From Salvator merianae (Eukaryota; Chordata; Lepidosauria; Squamata; Teiidae), in NCBI GenBank assembly GCA_003586115.2, contig QVOM02000029.1:28614225-28678224 (forward strand): DNA of 64,000 bases. The letters run 5' to 3'. How positions within the stretch are numbered: position 1 is the stretch's first letter; each line of letters begins with the position of its first letter. Below the pieces are notes generated by a model that did not search any database, was not told the DNA's origin, and saw nothing but the letters and a program-made list of their open reading frames with translations. The translations under genes and the position numbers were made by a program. This document shows positions 47,386-58,203 of the stretch, piece after piece.

Positions 47386-47606
47386 CAGGGTGCTTTTCCA
47401 CCAGTAAAATGGAGCAAAGCATTTAAAGATCAAATGGATAAAAATTAATCCGAAACTGTGAGCAGCTCCATACAGTTGCAACAAACTATTTAACCCTACT
47501 CTAATAGGAAGGTCTTAGTGGTCTTTCATGTGTAGTCAAAATTTGCTTCCCAGGCACCAGAAGATGGTATTAACATGCTTTTATGGGCCTCCAGGATCCT
47601 CTAGAG

Positions 47607-47753
47607 CAGGGGTGGCAAACATACGGCCCGCGGGCCAGATCCGGCCCACAGAGCCGTAGCTGGCCCCGCCCCTCGCGCTGGCGCGGCCCCGCCCCACGCG
47701 CTGGCGTGGCCCCGCCCTGCGGCCCCTGAACGAAAATGACTTTGACACCCCTG
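47607..47753. mobile_element. GC-rich hAT MITE with perfect 8-bp target duplication
   Basis: The ends CAGGGGTGGCAAAC and (reverse complement) CAGGGGTGTCAAAG form inverted repeats. The 8 bases CTCTAGAG occur directly on both sides (47599-47606 and 47754-47761). The 147-bp body is full of GGCCCGCGGGCC and GCCCCGCCC words, which stands out against AT-rich flanks. Intact ends and duplication suggest a recent insertion. Confidence 0.93.
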
Positions 47754-48426
47754 CTCTAGAGCTTTCAGGCAAGTGGTGAAGTGCTCATAGGAGTAACGTA
47801 GTTTGAAGACTTCTTTGCAAACAGCAATACACCTATGGGTCTTGATTTCTTCCCCACAGGTCCAGAACACAGATGAGCACAACTGAGTGCTTGGCCAGAA
47901 CCCAGTAAATGTGCACTAGTCCTTACAAACAAGGAGCTCTCTGCAATATGGAACTACTGATGTTTCAGGATAAATTTCAGGTCAAATTCCTTACACAGTT
48001 TCTCAGTAAGAAGGAACAGCATATCAAAATGTAGTAAAGGGAAATTAAAGGTCAGTTTACAATCAGCTTTGTATCACCCTGCAGTCCTAATATTCAGACT
48101 TTGGCTTATAAGAAGACATGAGTGGTTGTGAGAAAGGAGTAATTGTGTAGTATTTTCAGCTGCATCAGTCGTGAAGTTACATTACTGTACTTTTTCTTGG
48201 GAGTAATTATTTTACTACATTTCTTTCTTGCCCCTAACCAGTGTACTCAGGCTAGTGTAGAGCTAGTCATACATAAAATATCCAAAAAAAAGTTATTTAA
48301 AACATAATGTTAATAGATCTGATTTAAAAGTGCAAGTTTAAGAACAACCTGCAGTATCAGTAATGTTAATCTAATGACTTTGAGGTAACTACAGTTAATT
48401 GCTTCAGCATATAAAATGTCCATTAC

Positions 48427-48486
48427 TGATCTTGCCTGATTACAGAAGCTAAGTAGAGTTGAACCTAGCTAATTTCTAGAGGGAAC
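48427..48486 (+). mobile_element. 5S rRNA-derived sequence (SINE or pseudogene)
   Basis: GATCTTGCCTGATTACAGAA followed by GCTAAGTAGAGTTGAACCTAG aligns with the middle of vertebrate 5S rRNA (the internal promoter region, tctgatctcggaagctaagc and onward). Several differences show it is not a working gene. Only about 60 bases are visible. Confidence 0.7.
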
Positions 48487-48892
48487 ATATTAATAAGTAT
48501 CCTAGTAACATAGGTGAGTTATATGTTTCCTCTTTATTGCTCAGCTAGACATTTCTCCCCAGGTCTTACAGTTTTGTGAAGTAGCAGTGAAACTTAGGAA
48601 ATGATTAGTAAAAGTCATTGATGTATTTTATTGTGAATAGATGGTATTTTTTTATACTTGTAAAATCTGATCAATAATCAAAATAAACATTTTGTTTATT
48701 ATTATTTGGAAGGGAGACAGTCTATGAATGCTGTAATTCCATAGGCTACATTAGGAAGTCACATAAATACACAAATACTCTTCCCAGGAAAACAGCATGG
48801 ATTTTTCCATGAAGTTAGTAGGAGGCAAATCTAGGATGAGTCTGCACTGATAGAAGTGGTTCAATGAAGATCCCAGTTGGTAGGCACTCAGC

Positions 48893-49504
48893 TCAACAAA
48901 CTGCCCAAAGAAGGAGATGGGAACAGTATATGCTGGTTTGGTTTTCTAAGCTGAACCTCCTATTAGGGTGAGATTGGTTCTCTACTTGGCCTTGTGGGTT
49001 AGGGAGAACTCCCTTGTGTGGCTGAATGGCAGGAACAGGTGAAGGAAGGGCAGGAAAACATTGGTTGGGTCTGCTTTGCACAGCAGGGACACATTCTCCA
49101 AGTTCAGGTGCTTGCAGATTCTTTTGCTCCTGCCTCTTCCTCCAGAGGCCTAGGCCTGGGGCATGTTCTCCATGATGCCAAGTGGAACGGGATGGGGAAA
49201 TACTAGCAGTTGGGGTAGAGGATTGCACAGGGGGTGCAGCACCCCTTCCTTTCCTGTGAACAAAAGTCTTCTTCAAGGCAGTTTCTGACTCCTCAATGCT
49301 CACCCATCTGTACAGACCTTCTCTCCCTTCCATTGCAGCAGAGGAACTGCCTGCCCTGACTTGGAGGAGAAGCATTTTGATGTGCTGTGAGCCCTGCCCA
49401 CCCATTCCCCAGCCTAGTGGGAAGAATATCTGTGATGAAGTCACCCACCCACCCTCAAAACTGTCTTGACAGAGAAGGGCTTGGAATGGTTCATAAACAA
49501 ACAT
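48893..49504 (-). other. Unassigned 203-codon open frame
   Basis: This is the longest frame outside the CpG island and LINEs that lacks an assignment. It has no recognisable domain, is rich in Ser, Gln and Pro, and sits in a locally GC-richer segment. It could be chance or a relic of a dispersed element like those at 23265 and 26248. No splice sites or conserved motif support a gene. Confidence 0.15.
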
Positions 49505-49509
49505 TAAAT

Positions 49510-51585
49510 AGGTTGCTTATTTTGCATCTAAACTGGGGTGGCTTGGGATGAGGCTGGGCCATTACCGTTATTTAATATGCATCCTTGCTCAGTGGCAGCT
49601 TATTCTTTAAGTGCAGTTACAATTGCAGCTTAGTATCCAACACTTAGACTCTAGGGCTGCCTCCAGATATAACATTTATTCTGCAATTTATCAGTTTACC
49701 GTACAAAGCACATCCTGATTTATCGCACATTGTCTAGACATTAGATCGATATTCTGTGTTTTAGCGTTTGCAACTGCAGCAGAGTGACAGTACAGCTGCA
49801 AGGTTTTCTTTCCATGTGACCTAATCCTACTGTTGCACCACACAGCTGACCAACAGTTATCACGTGAAGTATTTCTGGATAGCGACAGCTCACACTAAAC
49901 TCTCACTATACTTATCGCACAGTGATCCAGACAGCTGAAATTATGGAATAACAGGATATTGCACTACAATTGTTAATTTTACCAGAATAACAAGAACCTG
50001 ATAAATTGTGTCTATATTCTGAGACTGTACTGAGAGCACTGGGAACACAGCTGGCAAATCAGATACAATTATGAAATAATTATGCTTTTTTGACCCTGTC
50101 TGGTTGCAGCCTGGGATAGGATTTTGTTCCAATAGCAGAATGTCCAAGGTGACATTTGATTTTAGCAAATATGCCAATAGGGTTTTTTTGTGCCTCTCCT
50201 CAGACTTACTTGGTAGATAGAATTGAGAGCAGCTACCAGTTCTAGTTGTGTACTGGTGCCCCAATACTGCCCTGTTATTAGCTCTGTGTGCTTCAGGAAA
50301 CAGAAAGAATATGTGCAGTGATACAGGAAATATTTCATGATCTGCATTTTTAGCTTTACTTAGAATTTTTAATAAAAGGGAATAATTATATCTAATTAGG
50401 ATACTTATTACTTGTGGTACTTTGGCAATCAGCTAGTTCACCTGTAGACTGGGGTTAGCCTTGAATATAACAACCAATTAAATAACTGTTCTTTTGTCCC
50501 TTCTAAGGTGTCCTAAAACTGCCTCATTGTTTCTGATGTCAAAATTAACTATGTTTACACAACATTAATTTGGAGGATACTTCCAAGTTAGTGTGCAAAG
50601 AGCTAAAGGTACTGCTAAATCTCCATTGTCTTTTTACTTGATTTATTTCAGAGTTCTATTCTGTCACCGTGTTGGATGTGTACTGCTATTACAGCTTTAG
50701 CTTATCTTCTAATAGTTAGAATGTCAGACTAGTACTAAAGACAGCAGTCCTCTTGACGGCATCATTTTGGCACTGAAGTAACAAACTTGTTTGCAAGTAC
50801 AGTATTTTCTTCAATAAAGCTGGAGCTTACAAAGGGAATAGCATCAAATAAATTAATAAAAACTACACAGGATGCAAAATTTGAAAGCCTCAATAACAGA
50901 CCCAGTATTTATTTATTACCCAATTTTTTCCAAAGCCCCGGGACAACCTATGTTACCACACAGTCTAAAATTCATTTTTTTTAATAACACAAGAGCAATC
51001 AACAGAAACTATTTCCAGGATCACTAGACAATCTGCTACACAAATTTGATCACAGGGATGGTAAAAGTTTTAAGTTCAAAGATGTAGGAAATGAAGGGCA
51101 TGACAACAATAGCCATCTTCTCTTTTATCATGATCATATTACTGCCTTCCATGAGTGTATCAACAGTGTGATCTGTAGACTACAACCAGCTTTGTTCTAG
51201 CCTCTGAATATGTGTTGTTTTAATTTAATTTAAATTTGTTCCAAAAAAAAAAAAAATTGGAACAGATGAAATGTGGTTTTTTGATTCCTATTTGTTTAAT
51301 GGAATACTCTCCTTTACCAATTTTTGGAATAGTGATGGAAAGGTTAAATTTACTCCATGTGCTGGTCTGAATAATATTTTTTGCTACAAAGTAGTGGCTG
51401 ATAAAAAGGACAAAGAGGTAAAGGCAATACAGCTGAAATAAAGTGGTTTCAGTGATTAGTATACAGGGGTCACTGCACAGCGTACAGGGGTCAGTGTACA
51501 CAGTGTACAGTGTACAGTACTTAAGGCAGTGATGCTGTGCAAACCCACATGAAATTTGACCCCTCCCCTGGCCACCCCCAAATGA
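49510..51585. other. Stretch with few recognisable features
   Basis: A possible short transposon remnant lies at about 49650-49935 (gggctgcctccagat at the left, gtgatccagacagctga at the right). A LINE-tail-like word occurs at about 50905-50975, and direct short repeats of GTACAGGGGTCA/GTGTACAG lie at 51461-51515. The rest is not recognised. Confidence 0.4.
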
Positions 51586-51589
51586 AAAG

Positions 51590-51740
51590 ATATATTTATT
51601 GATTTATTCTGTTTTATTTCAGAATTTATATCCCAGCCTTCATCCAAAGGTCCCAGGGTGGGTCACAACAAAAATAAAGATAAAATTCATAGAATAACCT
51701 AAAACATATTAAAAATATAACCCATCCTCTTGCACTCAAG
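51590..51740 (-). repeat. L2-like LINE 3' tail
   Basis: GAATTTATATCCCAGCCTTC, atccaaaggtcccagggtgg and gtcacaacaaaaataaaga are the reverse complement of the common tail. Confidence 0.65.
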
Positions 51741-51744
51741 CTCT

Positions 51745-53045
51745 TAGCTACTAGGCAGGGTATGGCACTGGCCTGTTTATCCATATGGCCCAGTTTGTCC
51801 CTGAGAAGATTTGTAGCTATGTGTGCATCTGCATGTAGGCATCAAAATGTGCTGTGTATAGTATGTGACACAATTTGGAGTAACTTTCTATCTAAGCATT
51901 AAGCAGTACAATCTAGTTTAAAGTCTTCTCTATTCATTCAGTTATTTGCATAAACTTAATCCCTGGTCTTACACTACTCCATTGCTCTTCATTTCTGATC
52001 CTGTGTCAGAAGGAATCTGGTTTCTGTTCTGAACTGGATGGGGAAATAAAACCAATAATTCTTGCTTTGTCTCAACAGACCCTGCACCCTGAAATCATAT
52101 CTTCAGAATCCCATACTTAATTTGTACAGCATTAGTATTATTTTTCTCCTCATTTCTATTTTTGGAAGAACAAGATAGCTGCACCTATTGCACAATAGTA
52201 TTCTTAAGGGATACTTGGTGCATGATTTGAATAAAGCATAAGAGTATAACCACACTTAAATGCAACTTGACAACCTGCCTTTCTTGCTGAATACATTTAC
52301 TCACCCTAGCATCTGGAGATTAATGTTAATTTTAGTAACTGCTGTTTTTATTGGTTTTATTTTATTTGTCTTGTTAACTGTCCTGGAATTTCTGTGATGG
52401 ATGGTATGAAATAATTTAAACAAATACATGAAGTCACTAATGTCACTTTTTGCAGGTTGGGTGGGGAAGAGGCGGGGGCAGGATTCTTCACAGATTTATC
52501 TGCGAAAGATAAATCTGTGTCTACATTTATCTGCAGTGATCTTTGCATTCTTCTGCCTGAAAACATGTGTGAACCTGTGGCTAGTCACTAGGTAAGACTT
52601 GTGGAAATCAGATAAAACTCAGCATGAGAAAATAACACTGAACATTTGTATGGCAAATAACACTTGCAACTAATAAGGATAATAAAAAGCTTCATTAACA
52701 TAGTCAAGTTGTCATAGAGATGAGATGTCCATTGCTTATTATGGGATGTAATATAGCTTGCATTATGCTTTAGCTTTTGGGGTGATACAGTTAACCTGGG
52801 ATGATCTGAACAAACCAAGCATAATCTTTTGATGAGCTTCTCAAAACTTCTTTTGCAACTGATATAAAAGGCAACCCTCCTCTTGAGGGTTGTGCTTGAT
52901 TTGGAAATCTATTCTCATTGCACCATTTTTTCTTTTCACAAAGAATAAAAAGGACTTAAAATCTCCACCTGAGTTCTTCTTTTTTGGGAACACCATGACT
53001 TGTTATTTTACATTTCTTCCTTCATACATTCTTTGACTGATACAA
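51745..53045. other. AT-rich stretch without recognised feature
   Basis: A short inverted repeat around GATTTATCTGCGAAAGATAAATC (52491-52513) is the only structure that stands out. I recognise no repeat family or exon. Confidence 0.45.
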
Positions 53046-53050
53046 AGACT

Positions 53051-53504
53051 TACCAACAAAGGTCAGTATAGTCAAAACGATGGTTTTCCCAATAGTAATG
53101 TATGGCGGTGAGAGCTGAGCCATAAGGAAAGGTGAACATTGAAGAATCAACACTTTTGAATTGTGGTGCTGGAGAAGACTTTCGAGAGTCCCTTGGACTG
53201 CAAGGACATCAAAACAGTTGATACCAAAGGAAATCAATCTGACTGTTCATTGGAAGGACAAATACTGAAGCTGAAGTTCAAATACTTTGGCCACATAGTG
53301 AGAAGGCAGGACTCATTGGAAAAGACCCTGATGCTGAGAAAGATTAAGGCAAAAGGGGATGGCAGAGGATGAGATGGATAGACAGTGTCATGGAGGCAAC
53401 AAACATGAGTCTGGGCAAACTTCAAGAGACAGTGGAGGACAGAGGGGCTTGGTGTGTTATGGTCCATAGGGAGTCAGACATGGCTGTGTGACTGAACAAA
53501 AAGA
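53051..53504 (+). mobile_element. BovB (RTE) LINE 3' end
   Basis: The frame starts KVSIVKTMVFPIVMYGGES and continues FELWCWRRLSRVPWTAR. After a frameshift it reads LEGQILKLKFKYFGHIVRRQ and DSLEKTLMLRKI. The DNA ends with tggtccatagggagtcagacatggctgtgtgactgaac, the hallmark BovB 3' end. Two or more stops and shifts show it is inactive. BovB is widespread in squamates. Confidence 0.93.
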
Positions 53505-53529
53505 AGAAGATTGAAATCATATTCTGTAT

Positions 53530-53720
53530 TCAGACAAAGTAAATGGAGCAGCTTGGAGGCGCCTTAGAGATCATAGCATGTGACACCAGTGTTCTCAATC
53601 CTTCCCTAATCCACCTTTTCTAGCACAGAAGGATTATGAGAGGAAAAAGATGCAGACTGGTACCTGAACAATCCCTTCTCTAAGCCACCTCAAAGATGCT
53701 CTTTTTGCTGTGTGTGATCA
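53530..53720. mobile_element. MITE of the GCACTTTAGAGATGG family
   Basis: GCGCCTTAGAGATCATAGCA, tctcaatccttccctaatccacc and ctaagccacctcaaagatg match the elements at 32790 and 38915. The ends resemble cagacaaagtaaa and a ctgtgtgtgatcacagcc word. Confidence 0.55.
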
Positions 53721-53869
53721 CAGCCTGTGATAATTATGATATCCTGCATTTTTTCTAGATATTAATAGTTTTGATCCCATAGGACTTACAATAAAAAGAA
53801 ATCAAGAGACTAATGGAAGTGAAAACATTATAGATATAAAATATTGAAAACGTAACATAAAACATAAAT

Positions 53870-53891
53870 AAAAAAGCCAAGACAGCTGCTT
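53870..53891 (+). repeat. Target-site duplication, 5' copy (22 bp)
   Basis: AAAAAAGCCAAGACAGCTGC plus TT, identical to 54312-54333. It follows TAAAT, so the cleaved strand reads TTTTTT/ATTTA, a good L1 endonuclease site. Confidence 0.93.
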
Positions 53892-54311
53892 GTTACAGCG
53901 GCTAGATTGATATATGCACAGCCATGGAAAATGCCGAACATTCCATCGTTGGAAGATCAGATTACAAAGCTGATGGATTTTGCAGAAATGGACAAACTGA
54001 CAAATTTATCAAGAGATAAAACTATATTAAACTTTGTGAAGAACTGGTGACCTTTTATTGACTATCTACAGATATCAGAGAAAAAATTACCATTGGTAGG
54101 CTTTGAAGAATGATGGGTGACAAAGACATTGGGGTACTAAAAGAATAAATAAGAGAAGGATACCAATCAATTGTTCGGAAGAAGGTTGGAAGTCATCAAC
54201 TAGCAACAAAGTATAAATTGTACCAACTGGTGTTCTTAGCATAGTTCTATGTAATATGAAGTTTATAATTTATAAAAAAAATATATACAGTACATATATG
54301 CAAAAGATATA
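53892..54311 (+). mobile_element. 5'-truncated L1 LINE between 22-bp duplications
   Basis: From the first base the frame reads VTAARLIYAQPWKMPNIPS, LEDQITKLMDFAEMDKLTNL and then LNFVKNW-stop-PFIDYL. This is the end of L1-type ORF2 as seen in reptile L1s. About 420 bp remain, with a 3' UTR rich in TATA and no long poly-A. The perfect duplications on both sides show ordinary target-primed insertion and fairly recent age, although stops are present. Confidence 0.92.
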
Positions 54312-54333
54312 AAAAAAGCCAAGACAGCTGCTT
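54312..54333 (+). repeat. Target-site duplication, 3' copy (22 bp)
   Basis: Perfect copy of 53870-53891, directly after the L1 3' end. Confidence 0.93.
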
Positions 54334-54348
54334 ACAAAAAACTTCAAA

Positions 54349-54732
54349 ATGGATCAGAGATCAGTTCCAGTTGTTGGGACTGTTATCTTTGGAGATTTCC
54401 CCTATAAAGGAGACAGATTCAAGAATAGTTCTGCCTTCCAGCAACACAAAATGCAAGTAGTAACCATTGGAAAAAACACTGCAGAGTTGAAGGAACTGGA
54501 TAAGAACCAGCCATCTATGCTAGGTATAATGAAAATAAGCAGTATTTTGCCCAATTATGTTATCAGAAGTCCTGAGGATCTTTGTATGTTTACTGTGGCT
54601 TACACTTCTCTGGGATTTGAAGAGTTCCTGGCTGCATGTGGATGCTGGTGTTCCTATCCACTGCTAATCCAAATAAAAATCCAAAATAGAGGTCATAAAA
54701 TGCATTTTGGAAGTGTATCTTTTGACCTTTAA
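54349..54732 (+). other. Unassigned 127-codon open frame
   Basis: It begins MDQRSVPVVGTVIFGDFPYK and contains VIRSPEDLCMFTVAYTSLGF. I recognise no family, and no splice or promoter evidence supports it. It lies 15 bases beyond the L1 duplication, so the same locus was open before the insertion. It may be chance or a relic of an unrecognised transposon. Confidence 0.2.
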
Positions 54733-54734
54733 TG

Positions 54735-56360
54735 AAGATTAAGACACTAGCATGCAGACAATGCCACTTTTAACCTACTTTTGAACCACTTTTTTTTTTA
54801 ACTGTGAAAGACAGTTGTTCAACAGAAGTGATTTTGCCCTGGAAAGAGGACCCATTGTTTTATAGACTATGTAAGATAAGATGAAGCTGAATAGATCTGT
54901 TCAGGACTCTGAGCCTGTGAAACCTCAGAAATTGTCCCAGAATCCTTAGCACTTGCCAGAAATTCCATGGCAAATACTAAGAAGGGAAAATAAAAGTTGG
55001 CATAATAAAGATCCTTATAAACAATAGAAAAAGACAGTAAGTATGGAATTCAAATCTATAGTCTAAAAGGGACTTCATGGGCAAAAAAGAAGAAATTATT
55101 ATTTTGCAACCTTTTAGAGACCTTGACTTTCTTCAGTGGTTGGATACCAGTTAAAAAAAATTGATAATAAAATATTCAGCTGTTCAAAAAATCCCCTTTG
55201 TTATGTATTATCTCTATCAAAAACTCAAATTAGGCATACCTTTCATATTTGAGTAGAACATTTCTGCAGATTTCTTCAGTATAGAAACAGCAAAATGTTT
55301 TACTGCCTTAGAGGATTGTTTTCCTTTTAAGCGGTCTGGACTGTTCTGCCGCTGCTGTTTGTCCCTGGTCCACGTGAAATGTTTCAAAGTGTGGACTGCC
55401 TGTTCCCTTTTTAGGAAACATGCTCTCTTTGCTTTAGTGATTCAGTGACTTCACTAAAGTGACTCCAACTGCAGCCACAGGAAATATGTGGTTATAGAAC
55501 TAACTGAATTAGTTACAGTTAGTCTTATAATGCACAAAGGCATCGATCCTTTTTAAGGTCCATTACTGATACTTAAAATCTACCCTGAAGAAGCAAAACA
55601 GACTCCAGCTTGCTTTAATAACTAAAGGACACACAACTCAATGTAACACTAATTTGAGGAACAGTCTGAGTTCCAATTTGAGGAACAGTCTGAAGGGGAA
55701 AAGGAAATAACTACTGCGTGAGATTCGGAGATCCATCACCTGCTTCCACACTAGAAACTAACGGCACAGCCACACTTTGTATCTCGGCATTATCTTTAAC
55801 AAAACATCTTTTCCTTTATCTATTTGCTGAGTTTATAGGATAGCTGTTTTAGAGAGGAGGTCTTTGTTTTTGTTCATTTTTGTTTTTGCATTTGTTTTTT
55901 AGCTTTTTTTAGTTTTTGACTTTCAAGCACTTAATGAAGTTATTGTTGTAAGTGATCCACCCAAATGCTATCAAATTTAAGACCTAGATAACACTTTCTG
56001 TTCATCCAGGCAATTTAGAAAACAGCCTGATGTCATAATATTAATTGGTTTTGCTTATGTGTTTTATAGGTATCTGCAGTGGGTTGGGACTCCCACCTGA
56101 CTGCCCTGTTATTCTGGTCTCCAGGTGTGACCTGTGCTGGAGAATGAAGGGAAGGTTTCATTGGCTTGGGAAGGCTTGGAAATGGATTCAGCTGGGTTAG
56201 CCTGGTTCAGTTAGCCAAACGAGCTGAACTGCCAAGCTCTGTAGACAGCAGTTCGATATAACGCAAAGGAAGATTGCATCCAACCTTCCGTTTGTTCACC
56301 TAATGTTTTAGTATACTTTATATTTGAATCTGTTTTTAATGTGTGTAAGCTTCCAAAAAA
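54735..56360. other. AT-rich stretch with one short tandem duplication
   Basis: AATTTGAGGAACAGTCTGAG occurs at 55651 and again at 55675. Nothing else is recognised, and no exon is seen. Confidence 0.5.
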
Positions 56361-56366
56361 ACCTTG

Positions 56367-56584
56367 GGCTGGGGTTACACCTTTTAATTCAGTTTCAGTC
56401 CACTTTCAGAGTGAGAGAGCACATCAGGAAAGTGTTAAGCTGTTTTCTTTCAGCCTTATTTTACTCAGAAATCCACTTTTGGGTAAGATAAAGAGGAAAG
56501 AAAATGACTGGTCACGTTGCTGATATGTTGTCTCACTTGGAAAGTGGACTGAAAACGGAATAAAACTTAGGTGTGAACATAGCC
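56367..56584. mobile_element. Hairpin MITE, complete copy
   Basis: The outer ends GGCTGGGGTTACACC and (reverse complement) GGCTATGTTCACACC continue into paired arms of about 70 bases with CAGTCCACTTTC and AGTGAGA words. It is the same family as 36527-36693. I could not find a clean target duplication. Confidence 0.82.
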
Positions 56585-57409
56585 TTGATTATTGGTCTAC
56601 TATATAAATTTAGTAAACAAGTAAATATTTCTGCTGTTCTCTAGATTACACTTTACTTCTCTATGGTTCATCACAGATCTTTAGGAATTAATTGACTGCA
56701 TTTATGTATCTGTTCAAACAGCATTGCCTTTATGTCTCTACTAGCTGCAAACGTATTTATGTTTGGTTGGTTTATTATCTAAATTTATATCTTGGCTTAC
56801 ACTCTGAGGTCTCAGGTCACACTGCAACAATTAAAATTTACGTGTATTGGTCTGAACATGAACAGAATAGATAATACCTTAGTTTTTTGGAAGGGGGAGG
56901 CGGAAGGGATAAATTAATGTAATCAGAATTGGTATTTTGGTATTAAGTTATAATCTTATGTTTCTTTTTAATGTATGATGTGCTCATTTCAGTAAAGAAC
57001 ATATAGAAACAAGCATTATAACAGTCAAACAGTACTACATCTGGAAGAAGAGATCTGCCTCTTTTGCCAAAGGCACAGGTAAATACAGTGTTGTGAAAAC
57101 GTATTTGCTTCCTTCCTGGTTTCTTCCATTTTTGTATATTTGCCACACTTAATCATTTCGGATCTTCAAACAAAAGTCAATACACAACTTTTCAACAGCA
57201 CTGTAGGTGTGTTTCGCCAAGTGCCTGAAGGTAGACAGCGATGTGCTTACTGCACTTCAGAAGGGAGGACATTCTACATGGCCTTCTTATGGGGTTTCAA
57301 CTCTTCAGTTTCTAGCACTGCCAAGAGAGACTCTCTAGTTACTTGTAATGCATGGATAAGTTTTAACAGGAGGAGGCACATTTTTATATATCTGGAACCC
57401 AAGTAATTT

Positions 57410-57640
57410 AGACTTTCCAAATTAAAATTAAAATTTTAATTGGGTTTGGTAGTAAACTGGCAAGGAGTGCAATTCCTTTAAGATCAGTATGATATACATC
57501 TAACCCGCTGTGTCCAACAACAATCTTGCTGCTGCATTCTAGTTGTAGCTTCTGCACTGTCTTCAGGGACAGCCCCACATATAGTGCATTATAATTGTCT
57601 GGTCTTAAAATTACCGGGGAAAACAAAGCAGACAATGGTA
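57410..57640 (-). mobile_element. L2-like LINE ORF2 fragment
   Basis: The minus strand reads NYNALYVGLSLKTVQKLQLE and then GHSGLDVYHTDLK, matching the L2-type DYCN-x-L-Y-x-G-L-P and downstream region, with decay. Confidence 0.65.
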
Positions 57641-57644
57641 TTAG

Positions 57645-58203
57645 GTAACATTTTACAAGAGACAGCTATGAAAACTGAAAAGAAGAGAACAAAGGATTTA
57701 ACATGGGCTCTGGAGCTTTCGTTGCTTCTTCAACAGAAACATTAACAATCCCCAGGACGCATGTGCAACTGTTTGCATTGTGGACTGTTGTGAGATGCGT
57801 CTGATCAGGAGAGAGTTAATAAGGACATTGTAACTCAAAACATAGTAACAAAAATGCCAGAGGCGTCCTTTATTGAGATGGATTCTTGCTAACTGGCCGG
57901 TGGATGTTTTCTGCATGACTGCAGGAAATATTGCAAAGACCTATACAGGGATGTGACTTTCTTGCCTGCCTCTATCTCTAGTGAAGAACAATGTAACCTA
58001 GTATCCACGTGTGAGGGAGGAGACAGCAACAAGAGAAAGTGCCCTGTTGACTTGAAAGGTGAAAGAGTCTGGGTTGGGAGAAACACAGCTAGACTGAGCT
58101 CAATAAGCTAACTTCTTTAGAGACAAGATCTGCGGCAGCAAATCTGTTGGAATTTTAAACTGTGCTTTTATTCACATTCCATCCAGTATATCTGTAACTG
58201 AAT
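57645..58203. other. Stretch without recognised feature
   Basis: No exon or repeat family is recognised. Minus-strand open frames have no motif. Confidence 0.45.
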
